From NCBI RefSeq assembly GCF_000506985.1, contig NZ_KI650982.1:124001-188000 (forward strand): DNA of 64,000 nucleotides. Reading direction: 5' to 3'. Position numbers and translations under genes: made by a program. This DNA is from Advenella kashmirensis W13003 (GTDB lineage: Bacteria; Pseudomonadota; Gammaproteobacteria; Burkholderiales; Burkholderiaceae_B). This document shows, piece after piece, positions 9,557 to 17,589 of the stretch (its first letter is position 1; every line of letters starts with the position of its first letter). The notes under the pieces are model-generated. The model saw nothing but the letters and a program-made list of their open reading frames with translations, did no database searches and had not been told where the DNA came from.

Positions 9557-10480
9557 TTATCCGTGTACGGGCGAATCCCAGGTTTTCAGCAATTGCTTCA
9601 GCGTTTCGAGCGCAGTCGGAGTCATGGGCCACGCCGCTGGCGGACGAGCCAGCCCGCAATCATCTCCCAACAGCTGTAAGGCGGTTTTCACCACCGTCAC
9701 ATTGGTTCCGTTATTTTCCTGCGCCCGCAATACCTCAAACGGCAACATCTGCTCAATCAAATGATTTGCCGAAGCATAATCGCCCGCTTCCAGTGCCGTA
9801 TGGATGGCGACACTTCGCTCGGGAACAACGTTGATGAGCCCGGAAGTGAAGCCGCGCGCACCTGCCGCATAAAACGCAGGCGCCCAGGTTTCGGCCAGCC
9901 CGCCGACCCATGCAATATCCCGTTGACGGGTACGACGTATCGCTTCAGCCAGCAACAGCGGCGTTGGTGACGCCCATTTCACGCCAATGACAGACGAAAT
10001 ACTGCAAAGTTCTTCTATGGCTTGCATGCCAATCGCTTCATTGCGCAGATACAGCACCAGCGGCAGCCCCGGCGCGGCCTTTTCTATTCTGCGCACATAG
10101 GCAACCACGCCCCTTGGCGCAACAAACGGATCGGGTGGCTGATGGATCATTAGCGCATCTGCGCCTGCTGCCTGCGATGCCGTCGCAAGATCGCAAGCCT
10201 CTTCTACCGAACGACCTACACCGGCCAGCAGCGGCACCCGGCCTTGTACCTGCTGGGCTGCGGCTTGAATCATGGCCTCGCTTTCGCTGTATCGCAAGCT
10301 GTAATACTCACTGGTGTTGCCGTTGGCGACCAGTACATGTACACCGGCGTCAACCGCACGATCAACAACGGGTTGCAAACGCCCAGGGGCAATCTTGCCC
10401 GTATCATCGAACGGCGTTACCAGAATGCCTGAAATGCCGTTAAGCGCAGCGCGTACTGCTGCACGGTCAAAATGGGCCAT
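9557..10480 (-). CDS. Dihydrodipicolinate synthase / KDG-aldolase family protein
   Basis: Class I (Schiff-base) aldolase/dehydratase with a DapA-like TIM barrel, 307 aa. The lysine-bearing segment SSVIGVKWASPTP holds the probable Schiff-base Lys. LVLYLRNEA supplies the Tyr of strand 5, and GNTSEYYSL replaces the GTTGE pyruvate-binding motif of true DapA. The genuine dapA is elsewhere (56,896-57,801), so this is a catabolic paralogue. Next to an enolase-superfamily dehydratase it most likely cleaves or dehydrates a 2-keto-3-deoxy sugar acid. Third gene of the operon divergent from the GntR regulator. Confidence 0.75.
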   Translation of the reverse strand: MAHFDRAAVRAALNGISGILVTPFDDTGKIAPGRLQPVVDRAVDAGVHVLVANGNTSEYYSLRYSESEAMIQAAAQQVQGRVPLLAGVGRSVEEACDLATASQAAGADALMIHQPPDPFVAPRGVVAYVRRIEKAAPGLPLVLYLRNEAIGMQAIEELCSISSVIGVKWASPTPLLLAEAIRRTRQRDIAWVGGLAETWAPAFYAAGARGFTSGLINVVPERSVAIHTALEAGDYASANHLIEQMLPFEVLRAQENNGTNVTVVKTALQLLGDDCGLARPPAAWPMTPTALETLKQLLKTWDSPVHG

Positions 10481-10510
10481 GAATTTTCTCCGTGATAAAT
10501 TACCTGATGT

Positions 10511-11716
10511 TTACAATGGCAACACGCTGCGGCGCACACACGCCTGCGGATCTGCCTTGACAGCCTGCGTCAGCGTCGTACCCAGTCCGGGCTCGGTTGG
10601 ACGTAATAAAAATCCTTTTTCAAGCACAGGCAATTGCGTGACGAGATCTTTATAGAAGGTGTTGAGAAACGCGCGAACCACTTCCTGGAAAATCGCATTG
10701 GGCGAAGCCAGCGCCACATGCAACGAAGCCCATAGTACAACAGGACCGGTGCAATCGTGAGGCGCAATAGGTTTCTGATAGGCATCAGCCAGACTGGCAA
10801 TCTTTCTGGCTTCGGTAATGCCGCCACACCAGGACAGATCAAGCATCACGATATCCAGCGCATGCGCCGCCAGCAGATCACGAAATGTACTCTGGGCCGC
10901 CAGGGTCTCGCTGCCGCACACCGGAATTTGCGCATGCTGGCGATAGTCGGCCAGCAGGCCCGGGCTATCCATCTTGATCGGGTCTTCAGCCCAGAAGGGT
11001 CGGTATTGCTTCAGTTCACGAGCGATAGCCAGCGCGCTGGTCAGATTCCACATCGAATGAAATTCGCACATCACTTCGATTCGATCTCCGACGGCCAGCC
11101 GTATTTTTTCGAATACTGCCAGACCCTGGCGCATATGTGCCGCGCTGATATATTGGCCACCTGTTTGGGTGGCAGCCGCATCAAAGGGCCATATCTTCAT
11201 GGCACCAAACCCTTCCTCGATCAGACTCTGGGCCAGCTCGGCCGGATTCTCGATAAAAGCCACCTGATCATCGTAGCGGCCGCGGATTTTTTCTTCACCG
11301 GTCTGAATCAATCTGCGCTGAATGCTCTTACTGTTGTAGTCGACACCCGCACAGGTATTGTATGTGCGCATGCGCTCGTGACAAGCCCCGCCAAGCAATT
11401 GGTAAATAGGCTGATTGCAGACTTTGCCGAAAATATCCCACAGCGCAATATCAATGGCCGAAGCGGCCCGGGTTTCGACGCCACTTCCGTTGAATCCCAG
11501 ATATCCCCGAAAAAGGATTTTGTGCAGGCGCTCGATGTCCAGCGGATTTTCGCCCAGGATGAGTGGCGCGGCCATGGAATGCAAATAGGTTTCCACCGCT
11601 TCTGCGCCGCGGAATGTTTCGCCCAGCCCGGTCAGGCCTTCGTCGGTTTCAATCTGGATCCACAGTAAATTTGGCTGGGACTTCAGTCGAATGGTTTCAA
11701 AGCCGGTAATACGCAT
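10511..11716 (-). CDS. Mandelate racemase / muconate lactonizing enzyme family dehydratase
   Basis: Enolase-superfamily enzyme that abstracts a proton alpha to a carboxylate; with the neighbouring aldolase, a sugar-acid dehydratase such as a galactonate-type enzyme is likely. 401 aa from the ATG at 11716 (MRITGFETIRLKS). The lysine-bearing GAMKIWPFD is followed by metal-ligand segments EVMCEFHS, FWAEDP and CGSETL, and by the catalytic-His segment APHDCTGP. A frame to 11767 exists upstream but lacks family similarity. It lies 8 bases after the tctC-like gene and 30 before the aldolase. Confidence 0.8.
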   Translation of the reverse strand: MRITGFETIRLKSQPNLLWIQIETDEGLTGLGETFRGAEAVETYLHSMAAPLILGENPLDIERLHKILFRGYLGFNGSGVETRAASAIDIALWDIFGKVCNQPIYQLLGGACHERMRTYNTCAGVDYNSKSIQRRLIQTGEEKIRGRYDDQVAFIENPAELAQSLIEEGFGAMKIWPFDAAATQTGGQYISAAHMRQGLAVFEKIRLAVGDRIEVMCEFHSMWNLTSALAIARELKQYRPFWAEDPIKMDSPGLLADYRQHAQIPVCGSETLAAQSTFRDLLAAHALDIVMLDLSWCGGITEARKIASLADAYQKPIAPHDCTGPVVLWASLHVALASPNAIFQEVVRAFLNTFYKDLVTQLPVLEKGFLLRPTEPGLGTTLTQAVKADPQACVRRSVLPL

Positions 11717-11724
11717 ATTTTTAT

Positions 11725-12693
11725 TTACTCTGTGGTGATATGTTGTGTGCGGATCAGTTCTGCCCATTTGTCATGTTCGGACTTGATATGCCCGGCAAGC
11801 ACAGAAGGCGCCCCGCCAATCGCCCGGATGCCTGACTGACTCAGTGTTTTGATCACGGACGGATCCTTCAGCGCCTTGTTGAACGCGGCATTCAATCTGT
11901 TGATAACCGGTTCTGGCGTGCCTGCCGGTGCGCCGATGGCGAACCAGGGTTCGATCACGAACCCTTTATAGCCGATTTCCTCCATGGTCCGCACATCCGG
12001 CAAATTGGCCGAACGCGTCTTTCCCGTGACGGCAAGAACCCGGACTTTTTCAGACTTGATAAAGGGCAGAATAGACGGCTCGTTGTCGAAAAACACATCG
12101 ATCCTGCCGCCAAGCAGATCGGTGATTGCCGGACCAGATCCCTTGTAAGGCACATGCAAAAGCGACACCTGGGCCATTTTCTTGAGCAGTTCGCCTGCCA
12201 GGTGATTGGACGCGCCAATCCCCGACGATCCATAACTCACGTTGCCTGATTTGGCCTTTTCAAGCAGAACCTCAACGCTGTCTATACCCGTATCGGGCCC
12301 GGCAACCAGTGCATTGATGGACGACCCCAGCAAAATGACGGGTGCGATATCCTTGAACAGATCAAATCCAGGATTCGCATACAGGCTTGAATTGACTGAA
12401 CAGTTCCCAATACTGCATAGAAAAATGGTGTAGCCATCTGCAGGCGAATTGACGGCGGCAACCGTGCCGATATTGCCGGTGGCACCGGGGCGATTATCAA
12501 TGACGATCGGCTGCTGCAGGTCTTTGGCGGCAGCGCTGGCCACCAGACGCGACACCAGATCGCCCGAGCCACCGGGCGGTACCGGCACAATCATGCGGAT
12601 GGGTTGGGCGGGGAATGTTTCGGCACCCGCCTTGACCGGCCCCAATAGTGCGCCTGCCAGTATCAGCGCCATTCCAGTTAACGGCTTTTTCAT
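11725..12693 (-). CDS. Tripartite tricarboxylate transporter substrate-binding protein (TctC/Bug family)
   Basis: Periplasmic carboxylate-binding protein of the Bug family, expanded in Bordetella and other Burkholderiales. 322 aa from the ATG at 12693, preceded by AAGGAG. The signal peptide (about 1-25) is followed by the family start FPAQPIRMIVPVPPGGSGD and a DNRPGATGNIGT loop that binds the substrate carboxylate. No TctA/TctB membrane subunits are encoded nearby, as is usual for orphan Bug proteins. First gene of the sugar-acid operon; it probably delivers the operon's substrate. Confidence 0.85.
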   Translation of the reverse strand: MKKPLTGMALILAGALLGPVKAGAETFPAQPIRMIVPVPPGGSGDLVSRLVASAAAKDLQQPIVIDNRPGATGNIGTVAAVNSPADGYTIFLCSIGNCSVNSSLYANPGFDLFKDIAPVILLGSSINALVAGPDTGIDSVEVLLEKAKSGNVSYGSSGIGASNHLAGELLKKMAQVSLLHVPYKGSGPAITDLLGGRIDVFFDNEPSILPFIKSEKVRVLAVTGKTRSANLPDVRTMEEIGYKGFVIEPWFAIGAPAGTPEPVINRLNAAFNKALKDPSVIKTLSQSGIRAIGGAPSVLAGHIKSEHDKWAELIRTQHITTE

Positions 12694-12742
12694 GCACTGT
12701 CTCCTTAATATGAACTGCACGGCTTGTTATTGTTTATGATTT

Positions 12743-12765
12743 AATCATATAATCATTATATGATT
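12743..12765. promoter_or_regulatory. Perfect 23-bp palindromic operator between tctC-like gene and gntR-like gene
   Basis: 11-bp arms (12743-12753 and 12755-12765) around one central base form a perfect AT-rich palindrome in the divergent intergenic region. Placement and symmetry fit the site for the adjacent GntR/FadR repressor, controlling both itself and the catabolic operon. The ligand is presumably the operon's sugar acid (inference). Confidence 0.65.
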
Positions 12766-12817
12766 AATGTCAATCATTCCGTTTCCGCATTTGAACCTTA
12801 CGGTTATACTTGACGCC

Positions 12818-13507
12818 ATGTCTTCATCTCCGTTGCGCAACTTCCATCACCAACTCGTCGATACCCTAGGCAGCAGTATCGTTGCCGGCCGCTACGCCGA
12901 AGGCACACAGTTGCCTACAGAGCCCGAACTGGCCGACACTTACGGCACCAGCCGCCTGATCGTCCGAGAAGCAATGAAAAGCCTGGCCGCCAAAGGCCTG
13001 GTCTCGATCCGCCCCCGCACGGGCACGCACGTGTTACCGCGCAGCCAATGGAATCTGTTCGACACATCCGTGCTTGAGTGGTATGGACGACGGCCGCCGG
13101 ATAAAAAACTGATGGCTGATCTGATGGAACTGCGCCAGGCAATCGAACCACAGGCAGCACGACTGGCGGCCATGCGGGCCGCACCGACCGATATTGAAGC
13201 ACTGCATGCGGCATACCAGGCCATGGCATCGGCACGCAATCGCTCTGACTATATTGCGGCCGACCTTGAGTTTCATGGCGCAGTCTTGCGTGCCAGCGGC
13301 AATGTATTTATTCAGCAGTTGGAAAAGGCCCTGTCGGCAGTGTGGACCACCAGTTTTCGAGCATCCAGCGGCGACTGGGGACCAGACCCGCAGGCGCTGG
13401 CGCTTCATAAAGCCCTTCTGGACGGCATCGGGGCAGGCAACCAAAAAGCGGCGGAAAAAGCGGTGTTGGCGCTGATAGAGAGAGCGGTCATACGAATCGC
13501 CGGTTGA
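12818..13507 (+). CDS. GntR family transcriptional regulator, FadR/FCD subfamily
   Basis: Winged-helix regulator of 229 aa from the ATG at 12818. A longer frame starts at 12767, but only sequence after 12818 resembles the family. The N-terminal wHTH holds PTEPELADTYGTSRLIVREAM and the wing segment KGLVSIRPRTGTHV. The C-terminal FCD helical domain (about residues 90-225) contains the usual metal-ligand positions, including the ADLEFHGAV helix. Divergent from the sugar-acid operon, with a perfect palindrome between them, so a local repressor. The prophage begins just downstream. Confidence 0.85.
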   Translation: MSSSPLRNFHHQLVDTLGSSIVAGRYAEGTQLPTEPELADTYGTSRLIVREAMKSLAAKGLVSIRPRTGTHVLPRSQWNLFDTSVLEWYGRRPPDKKLMADLMELRQAIEPQAARLAAMRAAPTDIEALHAAYQAMASARNRSDYIAADLEFHGAVLRASGNVFIQQLEKALSAVWTTSFRASSGDWGPDPQALALHKALLDGIGAGNQKAAEKAVLALIERAVIRIAG

Positions 13508-13530
13508 CGCGTTCCATCGTCCAGTCCTTC

Positions 13531-13558
13531 GCCAGAAAATCGTAAAATAGCCGATTGA
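13531..13558 (+). repeat. Host mutS leader segment, matched at 51776-51803
   Basis: 28 bases that match 51776-51803 at 26 positions, the last 20 of them identical. The segment contains TAAAAT (13543-13548), a plausible -10 element. It lies 33-60 bases upstream of the displaced mutS start at 13591. In the right copy it lies at the same distance (within one base) from the functional mutS start. The left copy is the original host sequence because it adjoins the left host flank. Confidence 0.7.
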
Positions 13559-13590
13559 GTGACGAACTACCTTTGGACAGCCCACACCTG

Positions 13591-13653
13591 ATGCCCGCAG
13601 AACCCAACACACAAGCAGCTTCCGGCCACACCCCCATGATGCAGCAGTACTAA
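13591..13653 (+). pseudogene. mutS: Displaced 5' end of host mutS (20 codons)
   Basis: The host's original mutS start, cut off by prophage insertion. It begins MPAEPN, continues through [10 protein letters not shown], which is identical to residues 11-20 of the intact MutS at 51835, and then hits a TAA at 13651-13653 in phage DNA. At protein level 15 of 20 residues match the phage-supplied start. The upstream leader is in place, so a 20-residue peptide could still be made. Excision would rejoin this start to the mutS body. Confidence 0.85.
13619..13646 (+). repeat. attL core (28-bp direct repeat, inside mutS)
   Basis: These 28 bases are identical to 51863-51890 and sequence diverges on both sides. 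They encode part of the SGHTPMMQQ segment of MutS. They mark the left junction, with host mutS codons 1-10 to the left and phage DNA to the right. Crossover must fall within or beside this core. Confidence 0.88.
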
Positions 13654-13699
13654 TTACTGGCGCATAATGCTTTGATTTATAATAATAATCATGCTGTTT

Positions 13700-13773
13700 T
13701 GTCTAAAACTGATTTGTATTATTAGGCGGAATTTGTCCTTATTTATCAAGGCTCACGTTTTTTGTTTTAGACA
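13700..13773. repeat. Candidate integrase arm-type sites (TTTTAGACA motif)
   Basis: The motif TTTTAGACA occurs on - at 13700-13708 and on + at 13765-13773, just inside the left phage end. The same motif forms a perfect palindrome at the right end (51815-51831). Repeats of one short motif on both sides of the core are the arrangement expected of arm-type integrase or accessory-factor sites. No gene lies between the attL core and 13824. Confidence 0.5.
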
Positions 13774-13824
13774 GGTTACAATCCCATTTCTAGGCCCCTA
13801 ATCTGCCCACCCCATGGAGCAGAT

Positions 13825-14175
13825 ATGAAACAATTTCCCTTGACCCGAACCGATCTGATAAAGATCAGGGACACCAACAAAAGCGAGCAAGTCCGGGTAT
13901 TATTACGAGAAATCAGCCGGTTGCACCAGGTCATGCGATCGCTCAATATTCAGGTCGAGCGTATCCGCATTGCTGTCGCGAATGGCCGTGCCGCCGATGA
14001 CATCATTTTTGATGCAGCCGAACGCATACTGGAGCATGAGATGCGGCTTTATGGTCCCCCGCCGTTTGATTACAAACGGGATCGCAAGCAGGCCCAACTC
14101 GAAGCCAGTGAAAAACTGATAGACGAAGCCTTGAAAAGGGAAGCGAATGTGCGGAAGAATCAGACAGGGAAATGA
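13825..14175 (+). CDS. Hypothetical phage protein
   Basis: 116-residue hydrophilic, probably helical protein with no domain that I recognise and no signal peptide or membrane segment. GGAG lies 7 bases before the ATG. Its 3' end overlaps the SRAP start by 29 bases, so the two are probably translated as a pair. It is the first gene inside attL, on the opposite strand from the lysis genes, which is the usual location for genes expressed from the lysogen. Confidence 0.6.
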   Translation: MKQFPLTRTDLIKIRDTNKSEQVRVLLREISRLHQVMRSLNIQVERIRIAVANGRAADDIIFDAAERILEHEMRLYGPPPFDYKRDRKQAQLEASEKLIDEALKREANVRKNQTGK

Positions 14176-14821
14176 CCCGGACGAGTATTTTGCGACGATC
14201 TTTACGAATATGCGCAAGGTGTTCGACGTCGACCCCGGCTTACGCTTCAATGTGCCGCCTGGCAGCGAACCGATGGTGATCCACGAGCTGGCCAGCACAC
14301 GGACCGTAGAGCGGCAGTTCTGGGGATATAAGCCCGTCTGGTACAAACGCAAGCCCGTCATCAACGCCAGGTTAGATAAGATCGTAGCCGGCTCCAAGTT
14401 CTGGGCGCCGCTGCTGGAGCACGGGCGGATGATAGTTCCGGCTGACGGGTGGTTTGAGTGGACTGGTGAGAAGCCGAATAAACAGCCTTGGTTCATCCGG
14501 CCAGTGGATGGTCAGCCTATTCTAATGGCGACTATCGCGGCATGGAAAGAAGGCGCTGAGCCAGGGGAACAGCACGGCTTTGCGATTGTGACGGACGATA
14601 GCGCGGGTGGCATGGTGGACGTTCACGACCGGAGGCCTGTGGTTTTAACGCCTGAGCACGCCCGCGAATGGCTGGATCCGGACACGACCGTCGACCAGGC
14701 GAAGGAATTATTGTCTGTGGCCCGTCCTGAATCGGCGTTTGAATGGTATGAGGTGACGCGGAAGGTGGGGAATTCGAGGTATCAGGGGGACGACGTCGCG
14801 GAGCCCGTTAGGAATCAATAA
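14147..14821 (+). CDS. SRAP domain protein (YedK/HMCES family)
   Basis: 224-aa SOS-response-associated peptidase family protein. YedK and HMCES form a covalent thiazolidine cross-link with abasic sites in single-stranded DNA through the N-terminal Cys after Met removal. All key residues are visible: Cys2 (MCGR), Asn35, Glu104 (DGWFEW) and His160 (VHDRRPV). The gene is phage cargo, overlapping the upstream hypothetical gene by 29 bases. Several phages carry SRAP genes, perhaps to protect single-stranded or modified DNA; its role here is inference. Identification of the family is firm. Confidence 0.9.
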   Translation: MCGRIRQGNDPDEYFATIFTNMRKVFDVDPGLRFNVPPGSEPMVIHELASTRTVERQFWGYKPVWYKRKPVINARLDKIVAGSKFWAPLLEHGRMIVPADGWFEWTGEKPNKQPWFIRPVDGQPILMATIAAWKEGAEPGEQHGFAIVTDDSAGGMVDVHDRRPVVLTPEHAREWLDPDTTVDQAKELLSVARPESAFEWYEVTRKVGNSRYQGDDVAEPVRNQ

Positions 14822-14855
14822 CTGAGCGGCTAATTTTTTAACTCGAACGAGTCAC

Positions 14856-15716
14856 ATGAAAAAAATAAAATCCATTCTTTTTAATTTTGGGCTACTAAAC
14901 TTGATGTGGTCAGGCGTAGCAGTCACGATCGCAACAATAGCGTTTTTCTTTTATATTTTCAGAACAATGCCTTTAGAGAAGGACGTTACAAAGTGGGGCG
15001 CCTTTGGCGATTATATTTCTGGAACAGCAGGAACTTGGATCTCATTTATTACATTGATAATGGTCTGGATTACCTTCTTGTCCCAGAAACGGGAATTAGA
15101 AGAGCAAAAGAATCTCAACGCCCGTCAAACAATTGTGATGGAGAGGCAGGCGTTTGAACAAACTTTTTTTTCCTGGATTGGTCACATAAAAAATATCCAT
15201 CGAGATTCGGACATAAATGCACTGTTTTCAGATTTTCGCACACAGGCAAGCGAGTCTTTTGAAAATCTCGTTGGGTATGCCCGAAACCATCGTCAAGATG
15301 TAAATTATAAGAATCAATTCAGCACGAATATTGCCTCATATATCAGCGGAATTCAGGATTTTTACAAACGAGGGCAAAGGTTGGGGAATCACAGAAAATC
15401 GTGGCTGGAACAAAACATACAGAATTTAGAAACCCTCGTTGCATTTGTGGATCGAGCAGACAAATACCCTGCTACGCTCGAAGAAAAATCTATATATTTC
15501 AATATACTTAAAGCACAATATACGAATTATGAACGATATGTTTTAGGCTTAGAAATTATGGAAGTAAATAATGATATTCTGTTTACCTTGACGAAATTTA
15601 GGTTTTTCGACTCCGAAGAAAGACATTTTATTCCAAAATTAATAGAGCGTAGACTCAGAGGAAAATTAACGGACGAGTTTATTAAGGAAGAAATTAATTT
15701 ACGTCTTGGTCAGTAG
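14856..15716 (+). CDS. Membrane protein resembling putative phage abortive infection proteins (putAbiC)
   Basis: 286 aa, with two N-terminal membrane helices (about 14-36 and 48-70) around a WGAFGDYISGTAGTW segment. A charged helix (QKRELEEQKNL) and a large soluble domain starting FEQTFFSWIGHIKNIH follow. This layout is that of the putAbiC family, linked to exclusion of other phages. The gene is clearly more AT-rich than its neighbours, as expected for mobile defence cargo. It sits at the attL end, convergent with the spanin genes, so it can be expressed from the lysogen. Weak Shine-Dalgarno. Family call from architecture only. Confidence 0.6.
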   Translation: MKKIKSILFNFGLLNLMWSGVAVTIATIAFFFYIFRTMPLEKDVTKWGAFGDYISGTAGTWISFITLIMVWITFLSQKRELEEQKNLNARQTIVMERQAFEQTFFSWIGHIKNIHRDSDINALFSDFRTQASESFENLVGYARNHRQDVNYKNQFSTNIASYISGIQDFYKRGQRLGNHRKSWLEQNIQNLETLVAFVDRADKYPATLEEKSIYFNILKAQYTNYERYVLGLEIMEVNNDILFTLTKFRFFDSEERHFIPKLIERRLRGKLTDEFIKEEINLRLGQ

Positions 15717-15750
15717 AAGGTAAAACATTTCTAAAAAATATCACGTAGTT

Positions 15751-15975
15751 TTACCACTGCTTCACCACAAAGTCGTGCTTCACCTTGCACTCATAGAACC
15801 GAGTGATCGCATCTCCCAGCGCAAGCGCGATCGAGTCATATGCAGCATCAGTCGGCGACTTTGGCTCCACGCATTCAGTCATGCCGCCCGGTAGCGGTGG
15901 ATGGGTAGAGGTTGAGGATACTGCGCAGCCGGCCATCAGTGCCGATGCAATCAATAGGGTTGACGCGCATTTCAT
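15751..15975 (-). CDS. Rz1-like outer-membrane spanin lipoprotein
   Basis: 74-aa lipoprotein: signal MKCASTLLIASA followed by lipobox LMAGC, then a short Pro-containing mature part. Its first 101 bases lie out of frame inside the Rz-like gene, the classic Rz/Rz1 overlapping arrangement. Rz1 lipoproteins in the outer membrane bind Rz in the inner membrane and fuse the two membranes as the last step of lysis. Proline content is lower than in lambda Rz1. It is the last gene of the lysis cassette and faces the putAbiC-like gene. Confidence 0.7.
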   Translation of the reverse strand: MKCASTLLIASALMAGCAVSSTSTHPPLPGGMTECVEPKSPTDAAYDSIALALGDAITRFYECKVKHDFVVKQW

Positions 15976-16222
15976 TTTGGTACGCCTCTTGGAATGTGGT
16001 GAATTTGGTTTGCGTGGTGTTCAGGACGGCTTGCGCGGTCTGGCTGGCGTTCAGCAGGTCGGTGGCGGCTTTCTTGTAGGCTTCCAAGTCCGCGACTTTC
16101 AGCTCTTGCACGGCATCGGCATGGCCGGATCGGTACTGGATGGCACCATACCCCCATGCCGCCACCAGCGCCAGCCCGGCGCACACGGCATAGCCTTTCC
16201 AGCCGGTGAGAAAGGTCAACAT
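15875..16222 (-). CDS. Rz-like inner-membrane spanin
   Basis: 115 aa with one N-terminal membrane anchor (about 9-28), then a long periplasmic helix (HADAVQELKVADLEAYKKAATD and onward), then the terminal segment NPIDCIGTDGRLR typical of Rz proteins. Its 3' part contains the start of the Rz1-like lipoprotein in another frame. It overlaps the endolysin by 7 bases. Together they form the spanin complex that disrupts the outer membrane. Confidence 0.78.
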   Translation of the reverse strand: MLTFLTGWKGYAVCAGLALVAAWGYGAIQYRSGHADAVQELKVADLEAYKKAATDLLNASQTAQAVLNTTQTKFTTFQEAYQNEMRVNPIDCIGTDGRLRSILNLYPSTATGRHD

Positions 16223-16851
16223 AGAACCGCCTTCGCCCGTGATAGCCGCGCCTTGCGGTCGTCCAGTCCGTAAGGGGTGATATCAGACGTCGCGCTGCCG
16301 GTGTTGATCAGTTTGGACAAGGCCAGCACATTATCTTGATCCATCCACTTTATTGCCCCATGCGACCATAACCACCAAGCCGAAGCGCGGGCGGCTGTAT
16401 CGGGGTCGTTTTCCAGTAGCTCCAGCATCCGGTCAACAGGGATACCCAGCGCCTCAGAAGCGACCGCCGTGTTGTTTTTCCCGGTGATCTGAATCAGGCC
16501 ATGGCCACGATACTTCCATCCGTCGCCAGAGCCTTCAGGGCCGTTACCCATGCGGTTTGCATAGACCCTATTTGCAATCGCCACCGGCTTGCGGGCGTAC
16601 TGCTGGGCGAGCGCCATTGTTGGGAAGTATTTACGTTTGTCGCTGTAGAGCGCTTCGGCTGAATAATTCAGATTCTCTGTGGTTCGGGCGAACCCCATGG
16701 ACTCATGCCCGACTTGCGCCAGAAAATGCGCCATACGCAAGCCTGTGTATGGGATGTATTCGCCAAAGGCCGTCACGACAGGCTCATACCATTTGTCAGC
16801 CAGCGCAGCAGATATGCCAGCAGCGCGCTGAAATTCATTCTTCGACATCAT
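16216..16851 (-). CDS. Phage endolysin, glycoside hydrolase family 19
   Basis: 211-aa lysozyme-like muramidase of the GH19 (chitinase-like) family. The catalytic region is visible: AHFLAQVGHESMGFARTTENLNYS with the catalytic Glu, and later YRGHGLIQITGKNNTA, the second conserved substrate-binding block. No signal peptide, so export depends on the adjacent holin. It overlaps both holin (17 bases) and Rz-like gene (7 bases), which places it in the middle of a compact lysis operon. Confidence 0.88.
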   Translation of the reverse strand: MMSKNEFQRAAGISAALADKWYEPVVTAFGEYIPYTGLRMAHFLAQVGHESMGFARTTENLNYSAEALYSDKRKYFPTMALAQQYARKPVAIANRVYANRMGNGPEGSGDGWKYRGHGLIQITGKNNTAVASEALGIPVDRMLELLENDPDTAARASAWWLWSHGAIKWMDQDNVLALSKLINTGSATSDITPYGLDDRKARLSRAKAVLC

Positions 16852-17167
16852 CCTTTTTCACTCCAAGCCAGTCGCGTAATTTTGATTTCATGACGCCCGG
16901 CAACATGACCCGTGACAGGTCGAGAAAATAAACGCCCAGGAAACCAACAATCACCCCAGCGCCCAGGTAGGCAAATGGGTGATATTTTTCCGGGTCGAAC
17001 CAATAAGTTGTTGTGGAAACGGAAGCCACCACCGAGATACAGAAATTGGTGATGGATTCGCCGATGGGATTTTTATCGTCGTCGGTCGTGTAAAACGCTT
17101 TCAGGCCGCCAAGGGCGCCGCCCGCTATAGACATCCAGACGTGCACAGTAAATAGTTCATGCATCAC
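16835..17167 (-). CDS. Putative holin
   Basis: 110-aa protein with three likely membrane segments (about 11-28, 40-58, 66-86) and a charged C-terminal tail ending KKDDVEE. Size, helix count and position immediately before the endolysin make a holin the best call, but the family was not recognised by motif. It overlaps the preceding membrane protein by 4 bases. Confidence 0.65.
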   Translation of the reverse strand: MMHELFTVHVWMSIAGGALGGLKAFYTTDDDKNPIGESITNFCISVVASVSTTTYWFDPEKYHPFAYLGAGVIVGFLGVYFLDLSRVMLPGVMKSKLRDWLGVKKDDVEE

Positions 17168-17589
17168 GTCCCCATGCGTTTAGATTTCTCGATAATGCTG
17201 ATTCCGACGACCAGATTGAAATAGGCGAAGAGAAGGTATAGCGACATGGCCGGTATCAGCGGTGGATAGGCTCCCCAGAACTCGACCGCCGTCATAAACC
17301 AAGCCAGCGCGCCACAGACCATCACGTAGCCTGCAATGAAGCGCAGGCGGCTGGTTTTGCGCAGGCCAGCCAGCGACAGTACGAACATCCCCAAATACAT
17401 ACTGGCGTAGGCCCCGGCTGGCCATTCGAATCCCCGGTAGGTCGGCAGCCCGAACAACCGCTGGTCAAGAAAGAGCGTCAACGCCCATACCAGATAGGCG
17501 GCTGCATTGAACATTTCCCAGGGCCGGGATCTGATGAGGTCGATTTTGAGCAGAAACAGATTGACGAAGAACATCAGGAAGCGTTTCAT
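17164..17589 (-). CDS. Multi-pass membrane protein of the lysis cassette
   Basis: 141 aa from the ATG at 17589; a longer frame to 17655 exists, but this ATG overlaps the upstream stop as ATGA and begins MKRFLMFFVNLF. About four membrane helices, no recognised domain. Its place between a lipoprotein gene and the holin suggests a lysis-timing or second holin/antiholin role (inference). Overlaps of 4 bases on both sides imply translational coupling. Confidence 0.6.
   Translation of the reverse strand: MKRFLMFFVNLFLLKIDLIRSRPWEMFNAAAYLVWALTLFLDQRLFGLPTYRGFEWPAGAYASMYLGMFVLSLAGLRKTSRLRFIAGYVMVCGALAWFMTAVEFWGAYPPLIPAMSLYLLFAYFNLVVGISIIEKSKRMGT

Noticed and set aside
9557-10480. A second true dapA
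   Set aside because: The GTTGE motif is replaced by GNTSE and it sits in a catabolic operon, while the gene at 56896 has all DapA motifs.
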